Origin: Haloterrigena salifodinae
GTDB lineage: Archaea > Halobacteriota > Halobacteria > Halobacteriales > Natrialbaceae
Direction: 5' to 3'
Length of the DNA stretch: 64,000 nucleotides
Assembly: GCF_003977755.1 (NCBI RefSeq)
Contig: NZ_RQWN01000001.1
Span: 822,995-886,994, forward strand
This document shows, piece after piece, positions 42,326 to 51,593 of this stretch (within the stretch, counting starts at the first letter, position 1; every line of letters begins with the position of its first letter). The translations under genes were made by a program, and so were the position numbers. Below the pieces are notes generated by a model that saw nothing but the letters and a program-made list of their open reading frames with translations, did no database searches and was not told the origin of the DNA.

Positions 42326-43183
42326 ATGAGCGGTCGGGAGCGAACGGACGAATCGGCCGGTGACGAAGCGATCGGCACCGCGACCGACGGAACGAACGAC
42401 CTCGACGCCGAGACGGTCGCTGTCGCCCGCGAGGAACTCCAGCGGACGTTCGACTACCAGGTCGAGCGCCTCCAGGAGATCGACGCCAAAGCCATCGAGA
42501 TCCTGAAGGCGAACCTCCTCCTGATCGGGCTGGTCGTCACCGGCGGCTCGATCGTTTTCCAGACCGATATCCACATCATGGCCTTCGCGAACCTCTTTAC
42601 GATCGCCGGCGGGGTGCTCTTGCTGGTCTCGACGGGCCTCGCCGGAGTGACCTACACCGCGTCGAACCTCCGGGGAGGCATCGACACCGACGCCGTCGAG
42701 GTCGCGCTCGCGTCGGCTCGAGCCGACCCCGAGACGCGAGCCGGGACGGCGCAGTTCGAGGAGCGCCTGCTGCGCAGCTACGGCCGCTGGATCGAGTACA
42801 ACGCGCGGGTGACGGCCGTCAACGACATGTTCGCGACGATCACCGTCCTCATGGTGATCGCCTCGCTCGTCTACGTCACCGCCGGAATCGCGGTCGGCGC
42901 CGCCGGCACCTCGAGGGTCGTCTCCGTGCTCTCGTTTCTCGTCCTCTCGGCCGTGCTGGCGTGGCTCGGCGCCTTCGCCTACTACATGGACCACCTCGGC
43001 GTGAGCGAGGAGTCCTGGGAGGGAACCTTCGACGGCGTCCGCCTCTCGAAGGGCGTCACCCGAAAACGGGGTCTCTCGACGCTCCGGACGATGCGCAGCG
43101 AACGCGACGAGGCGGAGGTGGACGAAGCGGAAGCCGACGGAGTGAAAGCGGAGGCGAAAGCCCAGACGGATCCGCTCGACTGA
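42326..43183 (+). CDS. four-helix membrane protein with cytoplasmic coiled-coil, unknown function
   Basis: 285 residues. A helical N-terminal stretch (32-60, VAREELQRTFDYQVERLQEI) leads into two membrane helix pairs (62-79/84-109 and 168-191/198-220) separated by a 55-residue cytoplasmic loop, and a charged Lys/Glu tail. The layout, helix then 2TM, loop, 2TM, resembles SLATT/Pycsar-TM-like membrane effectors as well as ordinary haloarchaeal membrane proteins. I cannot assign a function. No partner nucleotide cyclase or defence gene is adjacent. Confidence 0.65.
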   Translation: MSGRERTDESAGDEAIGTATDGTNDLDAETVAVAREELQRTFDYQVERLQEIDAKAIEILKANLLLIGLVVTGGSIVFQTDIHIMAFANLFTIAGGVLLLVSTGLAGVTYTASNLRGGIDTDAVEVALASARADPETRAGTAQFEERLLRSYGRWIEYNARVTAVNDMFATITVLMVIASLVYVTAGIAVGAAGTSRVVSVLSFLVLSAVLAWLGAFAYYMDHLGVSEESWEGTFDGVRLSKGVTRKRGLSTLRTMRSERDEAEVDEAEADGVKAEAKAQTDPLD

Positions 43184-43189
43184 TCGCCG

Positions 43190-44275
43190 TTAGCCGTCCA
43201 GCGCGCCCTCGAGTTTGTCGCGGAAGTCGCCGGGCACCTCGATGTGGGGCGCGTGGCCGGTGTTCCCGAAGACGACCTCCTCGAACTCGCCGCCCGAATC
43301 GGCGTACTCGTCGAGGACGGCACGGGTCTGGTCGACCATCGGCTGGGGCGGGAAGACGTCCTCGCCGGGCCAGTCGGGGACCTGTCCCATCCGGCCGAGC
43401 GTGCCCACGTCGAAGACGGACTCGTTAGAGACGATTTGATCGGAGTCGCCGCGGATCCACAGAACGGGCGGTTTCTCGTCCGGATCGATATCGGTGATCG
43501 CCTCGAGGTCGCAGTACTTCGGCGAGATGGCGTTGTTCACGCCGTGTTCCCCGGGCGCGACGCCGGGCCAGTTCTCGCTCTCGACCGCGTCGCCGGGGTA
43601 GTTCTCGTCGCCGGTCGCGGTGTCGAGCATCCCCGTCAGGTACGACTCCTCGCGCTCCTCGTCGAACACGTAGCTCGGATCGACGTAGAACGTCCGCAGG
43701 ACCTTCCGCGGCGAGGATTGACCCTCCTCGCCGCGGTCCCGTTCGGCGAGTCCCGCGACGAACTCCTCGTTGCCCAGCCCCCCGCCGGAGCCGGCGTAGT
43801 CGTCGAAACACGGCGTTCCCTCCTCGTCTTTCGTCCCGCCGAAGCCGTACGGCGAGAGCGGGTTGACCAGGACGAGCGAGTCGACCGACTCGGGATTGTC
43901 GATCGCGTACCGCATCGCGACGCCCCCACCGTTCGACCAGCCGACCAGCGTCACGGGCTCCTCGAGGTTCAGTTCTGAAAATAGCGCGCGGAGATCCGCC
44001 TCGAAGTCTTGGAGGCCGTTCGTCGCATCGATCGGCTTCGTCTCGGAGTCTCCGTACCCCCGTAGGTCCGGCGCGATGGCGCGATAGCCGGCCGACAGTT
44101 CGCTCATCACGTCTTCGAAAAAGCGCGACGAGGAGACGTTCCCGTGGACGAAGACGACGGTTCCGTCGGCCTCGGTGGCCCCGTTCGGGGCGCCGGCCTC
44201 GAGGTAGTGGGTTTCGAGGCGGTCGGTGTCGGCGACGTGCGATTCGATGCCGGCGAGGGTGTCGTCTCGAGGCAT
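43190..44275 (-). CDS. alpha/beta hydrolase
   Basis: 361 residues. Oxyanion text VVFVHGNVSSSRFFEDVM, APDLRGYGDSETKP, nucleophile elbow GWSNGGG and catalytic His GNTGHAPHIE; the acid is probably Asp in WIRGDSDQIV. It contains a long lid (about 165-280) with PYGFGGTKDEEGTPCFDDYAG. Members hydrolyse esters, lactones, haloalkanes or epoxides; the substrate is unknown. Start ATG 44275 (MPRDDTLAG). Cytoplasmic, monocistronic, about 100 bases after the PTS operon on the same strand. Confidence 0.88.
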   Translation of the reverse strand: MPRDDTLAGIESHVADTDRLETHYLEAGAPNGATEADGTVVFVHGNVSSSRFFEDVMSELSAGYRAIAPDLRGYGDSETKPIDATNGLQDFEADLRALFSELNLEEPVTLVGWSNGGGVAMRYAIDNPESVDSLVLVNPLSPYGFGGTKDEEGTPCFDDYAGSGGGLGNEEFVAGLAERDRGEEGQSSPRKVLRTFYVDPSYVFDEEREESYLTGMLDTATGDENYPGDAVESENWPGVAPGEHGVNNAISPKYCDLEAITDIDPDEKPPVLWIRGDSDQIVSNESVFDVGTLGRMGQVPDWPGEDVFPPQPMVDQTRAVLDEYADSGGEFEEVVFGNTGHAPHIEVPGDFRDKLEGALDG

Positions 44276-44371
44276 AGCCGGGGGTATCACGGCGACTGTG
44301 ATAGGTGTCGGTGTTGCAGAAGTGTCACCGCGGCGGACCATCGAGGCGAACGCCGGGCAACGTCGCCCCGC

Positions 44372-44815
44372 TCAGGAGAGGAGTCGTTTGAGTCTGGCGA
44401 ACAGTCCCTTCGAGGGATCGCCGCCCCGGCTCGGCGCGCCCGAACCGGCCGTCTCGGTGCCGGAGTCGGCCGCTCCCGCCGGCTGCGCTGATTCGGCGCT
44501 CGACGCCTCGCCGTCGGCCGCCGCGATCGCTCGCTCGAAGAGTTCCTCGACGTCGTTGACGGCGTCTTTCACCGGCGCCTTGACGACCGGTTTCCCCTCG
44601 AAGCGATCCCGGTTCACCGACGTGTCCGCGGCGATTATCACCGCGTCCGCCTCGGCGATCGCGTCGCTCGAGAGTTCGTTCTCCTGGCCCATGGCGCCCT
44701 GAACCTCGACGTCGATCTCGTGGCCGAGATCGGTCGCGGTCTGCTCTAGGTTTTCGGCCGCCATCTGGCTGTGTGCGATACCCGTCGGACAGGACGTTAC
44801 TGCGACGAATTTCAT
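44372..44815 (-). CDS. ptfB: fructose PTS component IIB
   Basis: 147 residues. IIB-Fru domain (1-95) with phosphocysteine in SCPTGIAHSQMAAE and later IIAADTSVNRDRFEGKPV; a Ser/Ala/Gly-rich tail ends in a basic helix. It takes the phosphate from IIA and passes it to fructose carried by IIC. The gene overlaps ptsI by ATGA and is last in the operon. The operon order ptfC-ptfA-ptsH-ptsI-ptfB is that known from Haloferax volcanii, one of the few archaea with a working PTS. Confidence 0.93.
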   Translation of the reverse strand: MKFVAVTSCPTGIAHSQMAAENLEQTATDLGHEIDVEVQGAMGQENELSSDAIAEADAVIIAADTSVNRDRFEGKPVVKAPVKDAVNDVEELFERAIAAADGEASSAESAQPAGAADSGTETAGSGAPSRGGDPSKGLFARLKRLLS

Positions 44816-46533
44816 TGGTCTGTGGTGGTGTTGACGTGCTCGTACACGGTCGTTCTCGTGGCCGCGTCGGTCGCTCGGTTCGCGAGCGCTTCGGCCGCGT
44901 CGGTCTCGAGGTCGGCGATCGCGGCCTTCACCTCGGGGATCGTGACGGCGCTCATGCTGAGTTCGTCGAGCCCGAGCCCGACGAGCAGCGACGCCAGGTC
45001 GGGATCGCCGGCCATCTCGCCGCACATCCCGATCCAGGCGTCGCCGGCGTCGGCGGCCGCGACGGTGCGCTCGATCGCCCGGAGGACGGCCGGCTCGCAG
45101 GGATCCCGGAGGTCGGCGACGCGCTCGTTCTCCCGAGCGGCGGCCATCACGTACTGGGTGAGGTCGTTCGTGCCGATGCTGAGGAAGTCGACGCGCTCGG
45201 CCAGTTCCTCAGCGATGAAGGCGGCGCTGGGCGTCTCGATCATCGCGCCCAGCTCCGGCAGCTCGTGTTCGATCTCCTCGGACTCGAGGTCGGCCGCGAC
45301 GTCCGCGACCGTCTCGAGGGCCGCCTCGAGCTCCGGAACGGTCGCCACCATCGGGAACATCACCGAGAGCGTCCCCGATTCGGCGGCGGCCGCTCGCAAC
45401 AGCGCCCGGAGCTGGGTCTCGAAGAGGTCGGCGTCGGGACCGAGCGAGCGGCGGATCCCCCGCTGGCCGAGGAACGGGTTGTCCGCGTCGGGGGTCTCGA
45501 GGTAGGGGATCGGCTTGTCGCCGCCCACGTCGAGTGTCCGCACGACGACCCGCCCCTCGGGAAACGCCGCGAGCGCCTCGCGGTAGACCTCGAACTGCTC
45601 GTCCTCGTCCGGCGGCGCCTCGCGGTCGAGAAAGAGGAACTCGGTCCGGAAGAGACCGATCCCGTCCGCGCCCTGCGCGACGGCGCCCTCGAGTTCCGCG
45701 AGGGTGCCGACGTTGGCCGCGACCTCGACGGAACGTCCGTCGGCTGTCGCGACCGGCTCCTCGCGTATCTCGACGTCGCGACCTGCGGCCGCACGCTCGC
45801 GCTGGTCGGGCGTCGGATCGGCGATCACCGCGCCGTCCTCGCCGTCGACCAGCACGTCGGCGCCGTCGTCGATCGACTCGAGGTCCTCACCGACGCCGAC
45901 GACGGCGGGGATCCCCAGCGAGCGGGCGAAGATTGCGGCGTGGGAGGTCCGGCCACCCTCGATCGTCGCGAAGCCGGCGACGCGCTCGGAATCGAGCTGA
46001 GCGGTGTCGCTCGGCGTCAGTCGCTCGGCCAGCAGGATCGAACCGGTCGACAGCGAGGCGAGGTCGACGCGATCCGCGTCGGTCAGCAGTCGCAGCAGTC
46101 GGTCCCGCACGTCGCGGAGGTCGTCGGCGCGCTCGGCCATCCGGCCGTCCATCCCCTCGAACTGCTCGATCGGGTCCTCGAAGGCGGTTTCGACCGCGTG
46201 CTCGGCTGGCAGGCCGTCGTCGATAGCCGACTCGACGCCGTCGGTGATCTGCGGATCGTCGACGAACTGCTTGTGGGCGTCGAACACCGCGGCCTCGTCC
46301 TCGCCGACGCGCTCGGCGGTCCGTTCGCGCTCGTGCTCGAGTTCCGCTCGGGCGCGGTCGCGGGCGTCCTCGAACCGCTCGCGCTCGGTGTCAGGATTGA
46401 CCGCCTCGGCCGCCGGCGGCTCGCCGAGCTCGAGGTCGGCGTTCGGATCGTACCAGACGGCGCTGCCGACGCCGGACAGCGGCGTGACGCCGGTTCCCTC
46501 GTGCGCTCGCGGTGCGGACTCGTTGGCGGCCAT
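44812..46533 (-). CDS. ptsI: PTS enzyme I (phosphoenolpyruvate-protein phosphotransferase)
   Basis: 573 residues. Phosphohistidine domain with GGRTSHAAIFARSLGIPAVV, PEP-binding part with LFRTEFLFLDR, SIGTNDLTQYVMAAAREN and CGEMAGDPDLASLLVG. It autophosphorylates from PEP and hands the phosphate to HPr in the cytoplasm. Start ATG 46533, followed by an N-terminal extension MAANESAPRAHEGTG. Four bases separate it from ptsH, which lies upstream on the transcript. Confidence 0.95.
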   Translation of the reverse strand: MAANESAPRAHEGTGVTPLSGVGSAVWYDPNADLELGEPPAAEAVNPDTERERFEDARDRARAELEHERERTAERVGEDEAAVFDAHKQFVDDPQITDGVESAIDDGLPAEHAVETAFEDPIEQFEGMDGRMAERADDLRDVRDRLLRLLTDADRVDLASLSTGSILLAERLTPSDTAQLDSERVAGFATIEGGRTSHAAIFARSLGIPAVVGVGEDLESIDDGADVLVDGEDGAVIADPTPDQRERAAAGRDVEIREEPVATADGRSVEVAANVGTLAELEGAVAQGADGIGLFRTEFLFLDREAPPDEDEQFEVYREALAAFPEGRVVVRTLDVGGDKPIPYLETPDADNPFLGQRGIRRSLGPDADLFETQLRALLRAAAAESGTLSVMFPMVATVPELEAALETVADVAADLESEEIEHELPELGAMIETPSAAFIAEELAERVDFLSIGTNDLTQYVMAAARENERVADLRDPCEPAVLRAIERTVAAADAGDAWIGMCGEMAGDPDLASLLVGLGLDELSMSAVTIPEVKAAIADLETDAAEALANRATDAATRTTVYEHVNTTTDQ

Positions 46534-46537
46534 CGGT

Positions 46538-46831
46538 TCAGGTCCCCGAACTCGATTCGGCCGCGGACTCGGTTTCGGGCGTCGTGAGCAGTTCCTCGAG
46601 GTCGTCGAGGGCCGCCTCGGCGTCGTCGCCCTCGGCGATCAGCCGGACATCCTCGCCGCTGGCGACGCCGAGGCTGGTCACGGCGAGCATGCTCGCCGCG
46701 TCGACCGGGTCGTCCCCGTCGGCCGGAGCGACCCGCACGTCAGCGTCGAACTCGCTCGCGGTCTCGACGAACTTCGCGGCCGGCCGTGCGTGGAGTCCGT
46801 CCTCGGGAACCACGGTGACGGTGCGCTCCAT
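46538..46831 (-). CDS. ptsH: PTS phosphocarrier protein HPr
   Basis: 97 residues. The phosphorylated His lies in EDGLHARPAAKFVETA; the region around Ser46 of bacterial HPr reads DAASMLAVTSLGVASGEDV, so a serine equivalent may be present, but no HPr kinase is known in archaea. The tail of some 15 Ser/Glu residues is extra. ATG 46831 overlaps the ptfA stop (TGATG); the GTG just before it is inside ptfA. Confidence 0.93.
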   Translation of the reverse strand: MERTVTVVPEDGLHARPAAKFVETASEFDADVRVAPADGDDPVDAASMLAVTSLGVASGEDVRLIAEGDDAEAALDDLEELLTTPETESAAESSSGT

Positions 46832-47301
46832 CACGCGACCGCCTCCGTGATCGTCTCTTCGATCGCCGCCTTCGAGTCGGCCTCGTGGAGGCGCTCGCGG
46901 ACGTCGTCGTGCATCAGGGCCCGCGAGAGCGAACTTAGGAGCTCGAGGTGGTCCTCGCCGCCCTCGGCGGGGACGAGCAGCATGAACAGCAGCGTCGCCG
47001 GCTCGCCGTCCATCGCGTCGAAGTCGATGCCGGCCGAGGAGCGCGCGAAGACGATGGTCGGCTCGGCGACCGCGTCGGTCTTCGCGTGCGGGATGCCGAT
47101 CCCCATGCCGACGCCGGTCGTCGTCTCCTCCTCGCGGGCGAGCAGCGCCTCGAGGGCCGCCTCGCGGTCGGTGACGCGGCCGGCGTCGACCGCGCGGTCG
47201 AGCAGGAACTCGATCGCGGCCGCCTTCTCTGCGGGCGGTTCCTCGAGCGTGATCAGTTCGGGGGTCAGTACGGCGTCGATTGTGGGTTCGGACACAGTCA
47301 T
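46831..47301 (-). CDS. ptfA: fructose PTS component IIA
   Basis: 156 residues. IIA-Fru/Mtl domain with the phosphohistidine in GIGIPHAKTDAV and end text LLSSLSRALMHDDVRERLHEA. It accepts phosphate from HPr and passes it to IIB (PtfB). Separate IIA, IIB and IIC chains, as here, are the haloarchaeal pattern. 45 bases behind ptfC. Confidence 0.94.
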   Translation of the reverse strand: MTVSEPTIDAVLTPELITLEEPPAEKAAAIEFLLDRAVDAGRVTDREAALEALLAREEETTTGVGMGIGIPHAKTDAVAEPTIVFARSSAGIDFDAMDGEPATLLFMLLVPAEGGEDHLELLSSLSRALMHDDVRERLHEADSKAAIEETITEAVA

Positions 47302-47346
47302 CGTATGATCGCTATCGTGTTGAACGGTGAGGGTTGCGTCGGGTAG

Positions 47347-48510
47347 TCAGTCGTTCGTCTGTCCGGAGTCGGTTACGGATTTCGCGGGTTCGGCGCCGGC
47401 GACGCGCTCGTGGTAGTCAGGCTTGATCAGCGTGGCGACCGTTGCGGTGACCGCCGTTCCGAGCGCGATGCAGGCAAGGAACAGCAGCGCGCTGCTCGAG
47501 AGGATCACGACGAAGATGCCGCCGTGGGGCGCCGGCATCGTCACGCCGAGCCAGAGGGCGGCCGCGCCGGCCGTCGAGCTGCCAAGGACCGCCGACGGAA
47601 TCACCCGGAGCGGATCGGCGGCGGCGTAGGGAATCGCCCCTTCCGTGATGAAGGCGAGGCCGAGCGGAACGGCCGCCTTCGCGTTCTCGTACATCTCCGC
47701 GGAGTACTTCTGGGGCGCGATGAAGTTCGAGAGCGCGAGGCCCAGCGGCGGGACCATCCCGCCGATCATCACGGCGGCCATCGGCGCGAAGATCTGGTCC
47801 GCGACGAGGACGGTCCCGAACACGTACGCGACCTTGTTGATCGGGCCGCCCATGTCGACCGCCATCATCCCGCCGAGGATCGCTCCGAGCAGGATGGCGT
47901 TCGACCCCTGCATGCCCTCGAGCGCGGACGTCAGCGCGTCGTCGATCATGGCGATCGGGACGCCGAGTCCGAGGATGACGATCGGGGCGAGCAGCAGCGT
48001 CGTGAAGACGGGAATCACGAGGATCGGCATCATCTGGGAGACGACCGACGGTACCGACCATCCCTTCATCCAGCGAGCGACATAGCCCGCGAGCAGCCCG
48101 GCGACGATCGCCCCGAGGAAGCCGGCGGCGGCCCCGTTGGCTTCGAATCCGATGACCAGGCCGGCGGCCTCGATGATCGCCTCCTGCTGGATCGCCCACG
48201 AGAGGATGAACCCGGGCGCGAGACCGGGCTTGTCCGCGACCGCGTACGCGATGTACCCGCCCAAGACGGGGATCATAATTGTCAGCCCGAGATCGCCGAT
48301 CTGGGCCATGTACCACGCGATCGACCCCGTCTCCTCGAACACCGTTTCGGTGTTGCCAGCCGTCCACGGCAGTTCCGCCACCATGAACGCGAGCGCGAGG
48401 AAGATCCCGCCGATCGTCACGAACGGGATCATGAACGACACGCCCGTCATCAGATCCTCCTTGACCGAGAGGAGGTGGGCGCGGAGTCGTGATTCTACAT
48501 CGTTTTCCAT
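47347..48510 (-). CDS. ptfC: fructose PTS permease IIC
   Basis: 387 residues, about nine membrane helices, IIC-Fru family: KEDLMTGVSFMIPFVTIGGI, GGMMAVDMGGPINKVAYVFG, FITEGAIPYAAADPLRVIP and PAPHGGIFVV. It moves fructose across the membrane while IIB phosphorylates it to fructose 1-phosphate. First gene of the PTS operon. Start ATG 48510 with an acidic N-terminal helix. The upstream AT-rich promoter holds a perfect 9-bp inverted repeat (48553-48590), a probable regulator site. Confidence 0.94.
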   Translation of the reverse strand: MENDVESRLRAHLLSVKEDLMTGVSFMIPFVTIGGIFLALAFMVAELPWTAGNTETVFEETGSIAWYMAQIGDLGLTIMIPVLGGYIAYAVADKPGLAPGFILSWAIQQEAIIEAAGLVIGFEANGAAAGFLGAIVAGLLAGYVARWMKGWSVPSVVSQMMPILVIPVFTTLLLAPIVILGLGVPIAMIDDALTSALEGMQGSNAILLGAILGGMMAVDMGGPINKVAYVFGTVLVADQIFAPMAAVMIGGMVPPLGLALSNFIAPQKYSAEMYENAKAAVPLGLAFITEGAIPYAAADPLRVIPSAVLGSSTAGAAALWLGVTMPAPHGGIFVVILSSSALLFLACIALGTAVTATVATLIKPDYHERVAGAEPAKSVTDSGQTND

Positions 48511-48552
48511 GCTATCTCTGCCGCAGTTCTTCGACAGCGGCTGCAAAAGTGG

Positions 48553-48590
48553 TTTCGAATATGTTTGTTTTAGATTGAATTTATTCGAAA
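48553..48590. promoter_or_regulatory. inverted repeat in the ptfC promoter, candidate GlpR site
   Basis: TTTCGAATA (48553-48561), 20-base AT-rich spacer, TATTCGAAA (48582-48590), perfect arms. It begins 43 bases before the ptfC start, in the only strongly AT-rich stretch of the cluster, and so overlaps the expected TATA/BRE region. A DeoR-type regulator gene, glpR, lies two genes upstream; in Haloferax GlpR controls fructose and glycerol metabolism. Binding here is inferred from position only. Confidence 0.6.
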
Positions 48591-48621
48591 TATAGTTGCG
48601 ATCGGATATTCGGGGCGGCGA

Positions 48622-49530
48622 TCAGTACGCGGAGACGCTGATCGACTCGCGTTCGTCCCGGAGCCCCGTCAGCGACGGCGCTCGCGTCCCCGACACCGAG
48701 ACCACCCGGGAGGCGACGGCGACGCCCGATCTGAGCGCGACCGCGTCCGATTCCTGGCGGGCCCGAGCGGCGAGCACGCCCGACAGCAGGGCGTCGCCCG
48801 CCCCGACGGTGTCGACTACGTCGACGTCTGCCGCCGGCGCGCACAGCGTTCGGTCGGGCGTCGCCATGATCGCGCCGTCGGCGCCCAGGGACGCGACGAC
48901 GCGCTCGAATCCGGCCGTCTGAAGCTCCTCGGCGGCCGCGATCGCCGACTGCACGTCGTCCACGCGCCGTCCCGTCGCCGCCGCGAGCTCCTCGTGGTTG
49001 GGCTTGCAGAGCGCGTACTCGGCCTCGAGGTTGGCGAGGGTCGCCCCGCCGACGTCGACGACCGTCTCCCAGGGGCCGGCCGCGGCCAGGCGGTCGATCG
49101 TCTCGGGGCCGGTTCCCGGTGGCAGGCTGCCGGCGATCACGACTGTCTCGGGATCGTGTCTCTGGAGCGTGTCGACGATCTCCTCGATCGCCGGCGGAGC
49201 GATCCGGGGGCCGTTCTGGTTGATCTTGTACTCCCCGTCGGGGCCGAGGAGGGTAGTGTTGAGCCGCGTCTCGCCGTCGATCTCGACGAAGTCGGCGTCG
49301 ATCGCCGCCGCGGAGAGTCGCTCGAGGAGCGAGCGCCCGAGGAAGCCGCCGGCGACGCCGGTCGCGACGGTCTCGACGCCGAGTTCGGTCAGGTACTTCG
49401 AGACGTTGATCCCCTTGCCGCCCGCGTCGTAACGGTGCTCGTCGGAGCGGGCGACGGCCCCGTCGGTCAGCGGTTCGGAGAGTTCGACCGTGTAGTCGAC
49501 GGCCGGATTGAGCGTCACGCTAGCGATCAT
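48622..49530 (-). CDS. pfkB: 1-phosphofructokinase
   Basis: 302 residues, PfkB-type ribokinase family: YDAGGKGINVSKYL, GSLPPGTGPETI, CKPNHEEL and the anion-hole/base motif DTVGAGDALLSG. With ATP it turns fructose 1-phosphate from the PTS into fructose 1,6-bisphosphate. It overlaps glpR by 11 bases and is probably translated from the glpR message; the ptf operon follows after 110 bases with its own promoter. Confidence 0.95.
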   Translation of the reverse strand: MIASVTLNPAVDYTVELSEPLTDGAVARSDEHRYDAGGKGINVSKYLTELGVETVATGVAGGFLGRSLLERLSAAAIDADFVEIDGETRLNTTLLGPDGEYKINQNGPRIAPPAIEEIVDTLQRHDPETVVIAGSLPPGTGPETIDRLAAAGPWETVVDVGGATLANLEAEYALCKPNHEELAAATGRRVDDVQSAIAAAEELQTAGFERVVASLGADGAIMATPDRTLCAPAADVDVVDTVGAGDALLSGVLAARARQESDAVALRSGVAVASRVVSVSGTRAPSLTGLRDERESISVSAY

Positions 49531-50293
49531 CCGGCACCTCCACGCCGACGGTCACGTCGGCCGCCGCGCAGGCCTCCTCGATCTCGCCGGCCGGTTCCGC
49601 GTCGGTCACCAGCACATCCACGTCGGCGAGCGACGCGAACTCGACGAAGCTCCGCTCGCCGAATTTGGTCTCGTCCGTGACGAGGACGACCCGCTCGGCG
49701 CTCTCGACCATCAGCTCCTTGATCCGGGCCTCGTCCTCGTTCGGCGTCGTTAGGCTCCCGTCGCCGGCGATACCGTTCGTCCCCAGAAAGAGCAGGTCGA
49801 AGTTCGTCCGATCCATGAACGCCTCCGCGCTGGGACCGACGAGCGCCCGCGTCCGGTGGCGGAGCGTCCCGCCGGTGAGCTTGACGTCGTCGGCGTTCTT
49901 CCCGAGCTCGAGCGCCAGCAGCGGCGAGTTCGTCACCGGAATGAACGCCGTGTCGGTCGGCGCCCGCTTTGCGACCTGCATCGTCGTCGTTCCCGAGTCG
50001 AAGAAGACGACCTGCCCGTCGTGGATCTCCGTCGCGGCGCGCTCGCCGATCGCGGTCTTCGCCTCGAGATTCTGGACTTCCTTCTGGACGTACGTCTGCT
50101 CGCGTCCGACCGCCGTCACCGGGACGGCACCGCCGTGGGATCGCTCGACGAGACGCTCCTCCTCGAGGGCGTCCAGATCCCGCCGAATGGTCGCCTTCGA
50201 GACGTCGAGTTCGGCGGACAGTTCCTCGACGGAGCAACCGTCCCGCTCCGACACGAGTTCGACGATCGTCCGTTTGCGCTGTTCGGGTAACAT
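49520..50293 (-). CDS. glpR: DeoR-family transcription regulator GlpR
   Basis: 257 residues. HTH: SVEELSAELDVSKATIRRDL; sugar-phosphate-binding domain with VFFDSGTTTMQVA, LTGGTLRHRTRALVGPSAE and LFLGTNGIAGDGSLTTPNEDEA. In Haloferax GlpR represses fructose and glucose genes in glycerol medium, probably sensing a sugar phosphate. Its position before pfkB makes local control of the cluster very likely. Upstream on the minus strand lies ATAAACAAATAAAAC (about 50328-50342), an AT-rich core promoter. Confidence 0.92.
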   Translation of the reverse strand: MLPEQRKRTIVELVSERDGCSVEELSAELDVSKATIRRDLDALEEERLVERSHGGAVPVTAVGREQTYVQKEVQNLEAKTAIGERAATEIHDGQVVFFDSGTTTMQVAKRAPTDTAFIPVTNSPLLALELGKNADDVKLTGGTLRHRTRALVGPSAEAFMDRTNFDLLFLGTNGIAGDGSLTTPNEDEARIKELMVESAERVVLVTDETKFGERSFVEFASLADVDVLVTDAEPAGEIEEACAAADVTVGVEVPDDR

Positions 50294-50537
50294 GTGCCTG
50301 GGTGGTCTTCTGATCTACTTGCGTCCTGCACGGTTTTATTTGTTTATGCCGGAATTCGTAATCGTTTCTGATCGTAAAGGACGAACACAACGCGAATCGG
50401 CAACAGACTAGGGACTCTCGACGCCAAATGCGTGTCTCGAGCGTTCGAAACAGCGACGAACCGTAATACAGAAACGAAAATCAGCCTGCGAAGAACGAGA
50501 GGAACGCGCGACCGAGCGCCCGCGACTCGAGTGCCGG

Positions 50538-51518
50538 TTACAATCGTTCGATAATCGCGTCGGTCACGTCCTCGGTCGACGCGTTGCCGCCCAGATCGGG
50601 CGTCCGCGGCCCGTTCTCGAGGGTGTCCTCGACGGCCTCGTGGACGCGGTCACTTTCCTCGTCGTAACCAAGGTACTCGAGGAGCATGGCGGCAGAGACG
50701 ATCGTCGCGGCCGGGTTCGCGACGCCCTCGCCGGCGATGTCGGGCGCGGTGCCGTGGACGGGTTCGAACAGACCGCGCTCGGGACCGACGTTGGCCGATG
50801 GCAGGAGGCCGAGCCCGCCGACCAGCCCCGCGGCGAGATCCGAGAGTACGTCGCCCGCGAGGTTCGGACAGACGACGACATCGAACTGTTCGGGGTCGAG
50901 ACAGACCCGCGTCGCGAATGCGTCCATCAGCACTTCGTCGGTCTCGACGCCGTTCTCGTCGGCGACGGAGTTGACGGTGTCGCGGAAGAGGCCATCCGTC
51001 TCGCGCATGACGTTGGCCTTGTGGGCGATCGTGAAGCCGTCGTGGTCGCCGTCTTCGACGTAGTCGCAGGCGAACTCGGCGAGTCGCTCCGAGGCCGATT
51101 CGGTGACGACGCGAGTCAGCGTCGAGACGTCCTGGGTCAGCCGGTCCTCGATCCCCGAGTAGACGCCCTCCGTGTTCTCGCGGAGGAAGACCAGGTCCGT
51201 CTCGGGTCGGACGGCGTCGATGCCGGGGTAGGCCTTCGCGGGGCGGATGTTGACGAAGGAGTCGACGGCCGTCCGGAGCGGCAGGATGACGTCGGCCGCG
51301 GTCTCGCCGGCCGCGCCGAACAGCGTCGCGTCGGCCGACGCCGCCAGATCGTAGGTTTCCTGGGGCAGCGCCTCGCCGGTTTCTTCTTTCACCGCGTCGC
51401 CCGCGTCCGCTTCGGTGAACTCGAAGTCGATCTCGAGGGACTCGAGCACGTCGACCGCGGCGGGAGTGACTTCCTGTCCGATTCCGTCGCCCGGGATGAC
51501 GGCGATCTCGTGAGTCAT
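50538..51518 (-). CDS. leuB: 3-isopropylmalate dehydrogenase
   Basis: 326 residues (ATG 51518; a GTG two codons upstream is also possible). [29 protein letters not shown], and [27 protein letters not shown] are the family signatures. It oxidises and decarboxylates 3-isopropylmalate to 2-oxoisocaproate for leucine. In Haloferax leuB directly follows leuD; here about 4 kb of unrelated DNA lies between, so it needs another promoter. Confidence 0.93.
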   Translation of the reverse strand: MTHEIAVIPGDGIGQEVTPAAVDVLESLEIDFEFTEADAGDAVKEETGEALPQETYDLAASADATLFGAAGETAADVILPLRTAVDSFVNIRPAKAYPGIDAVRPETDLVFLRENTEGVYSGIEDRLTQDVSTLTRVVTESASERLAEFACDYVEDGDHDGFTIAHKANVMRETDGLFRDTVNSVADENGVETDEVLMDAFATRVCLDPEQFDVVVCPNLAGDVLSDLAAGLVGGLGLLPSANVGPERGLFEPVHGTAPDIAGEGVANPAATIVSAAMLLEYLGYDEESDRVHEAVEDTLENGPRTPDLGGNASTEDVTDAIIERL

Positions 51519-51593
51519 ACTCACCCCTCTCTGCGGCGGCGAAAAGAGGGTATCGATACGGGCATCGCGTCGGCGATCGGTGACCGCCTCGAA

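Noticed and set aside
46831-46834. GTG start for ptsH at 46834
   Set aside because: The next codon is ATG at 46831, which gives the usual HPr beginning and a TGATG junction with ptfA.
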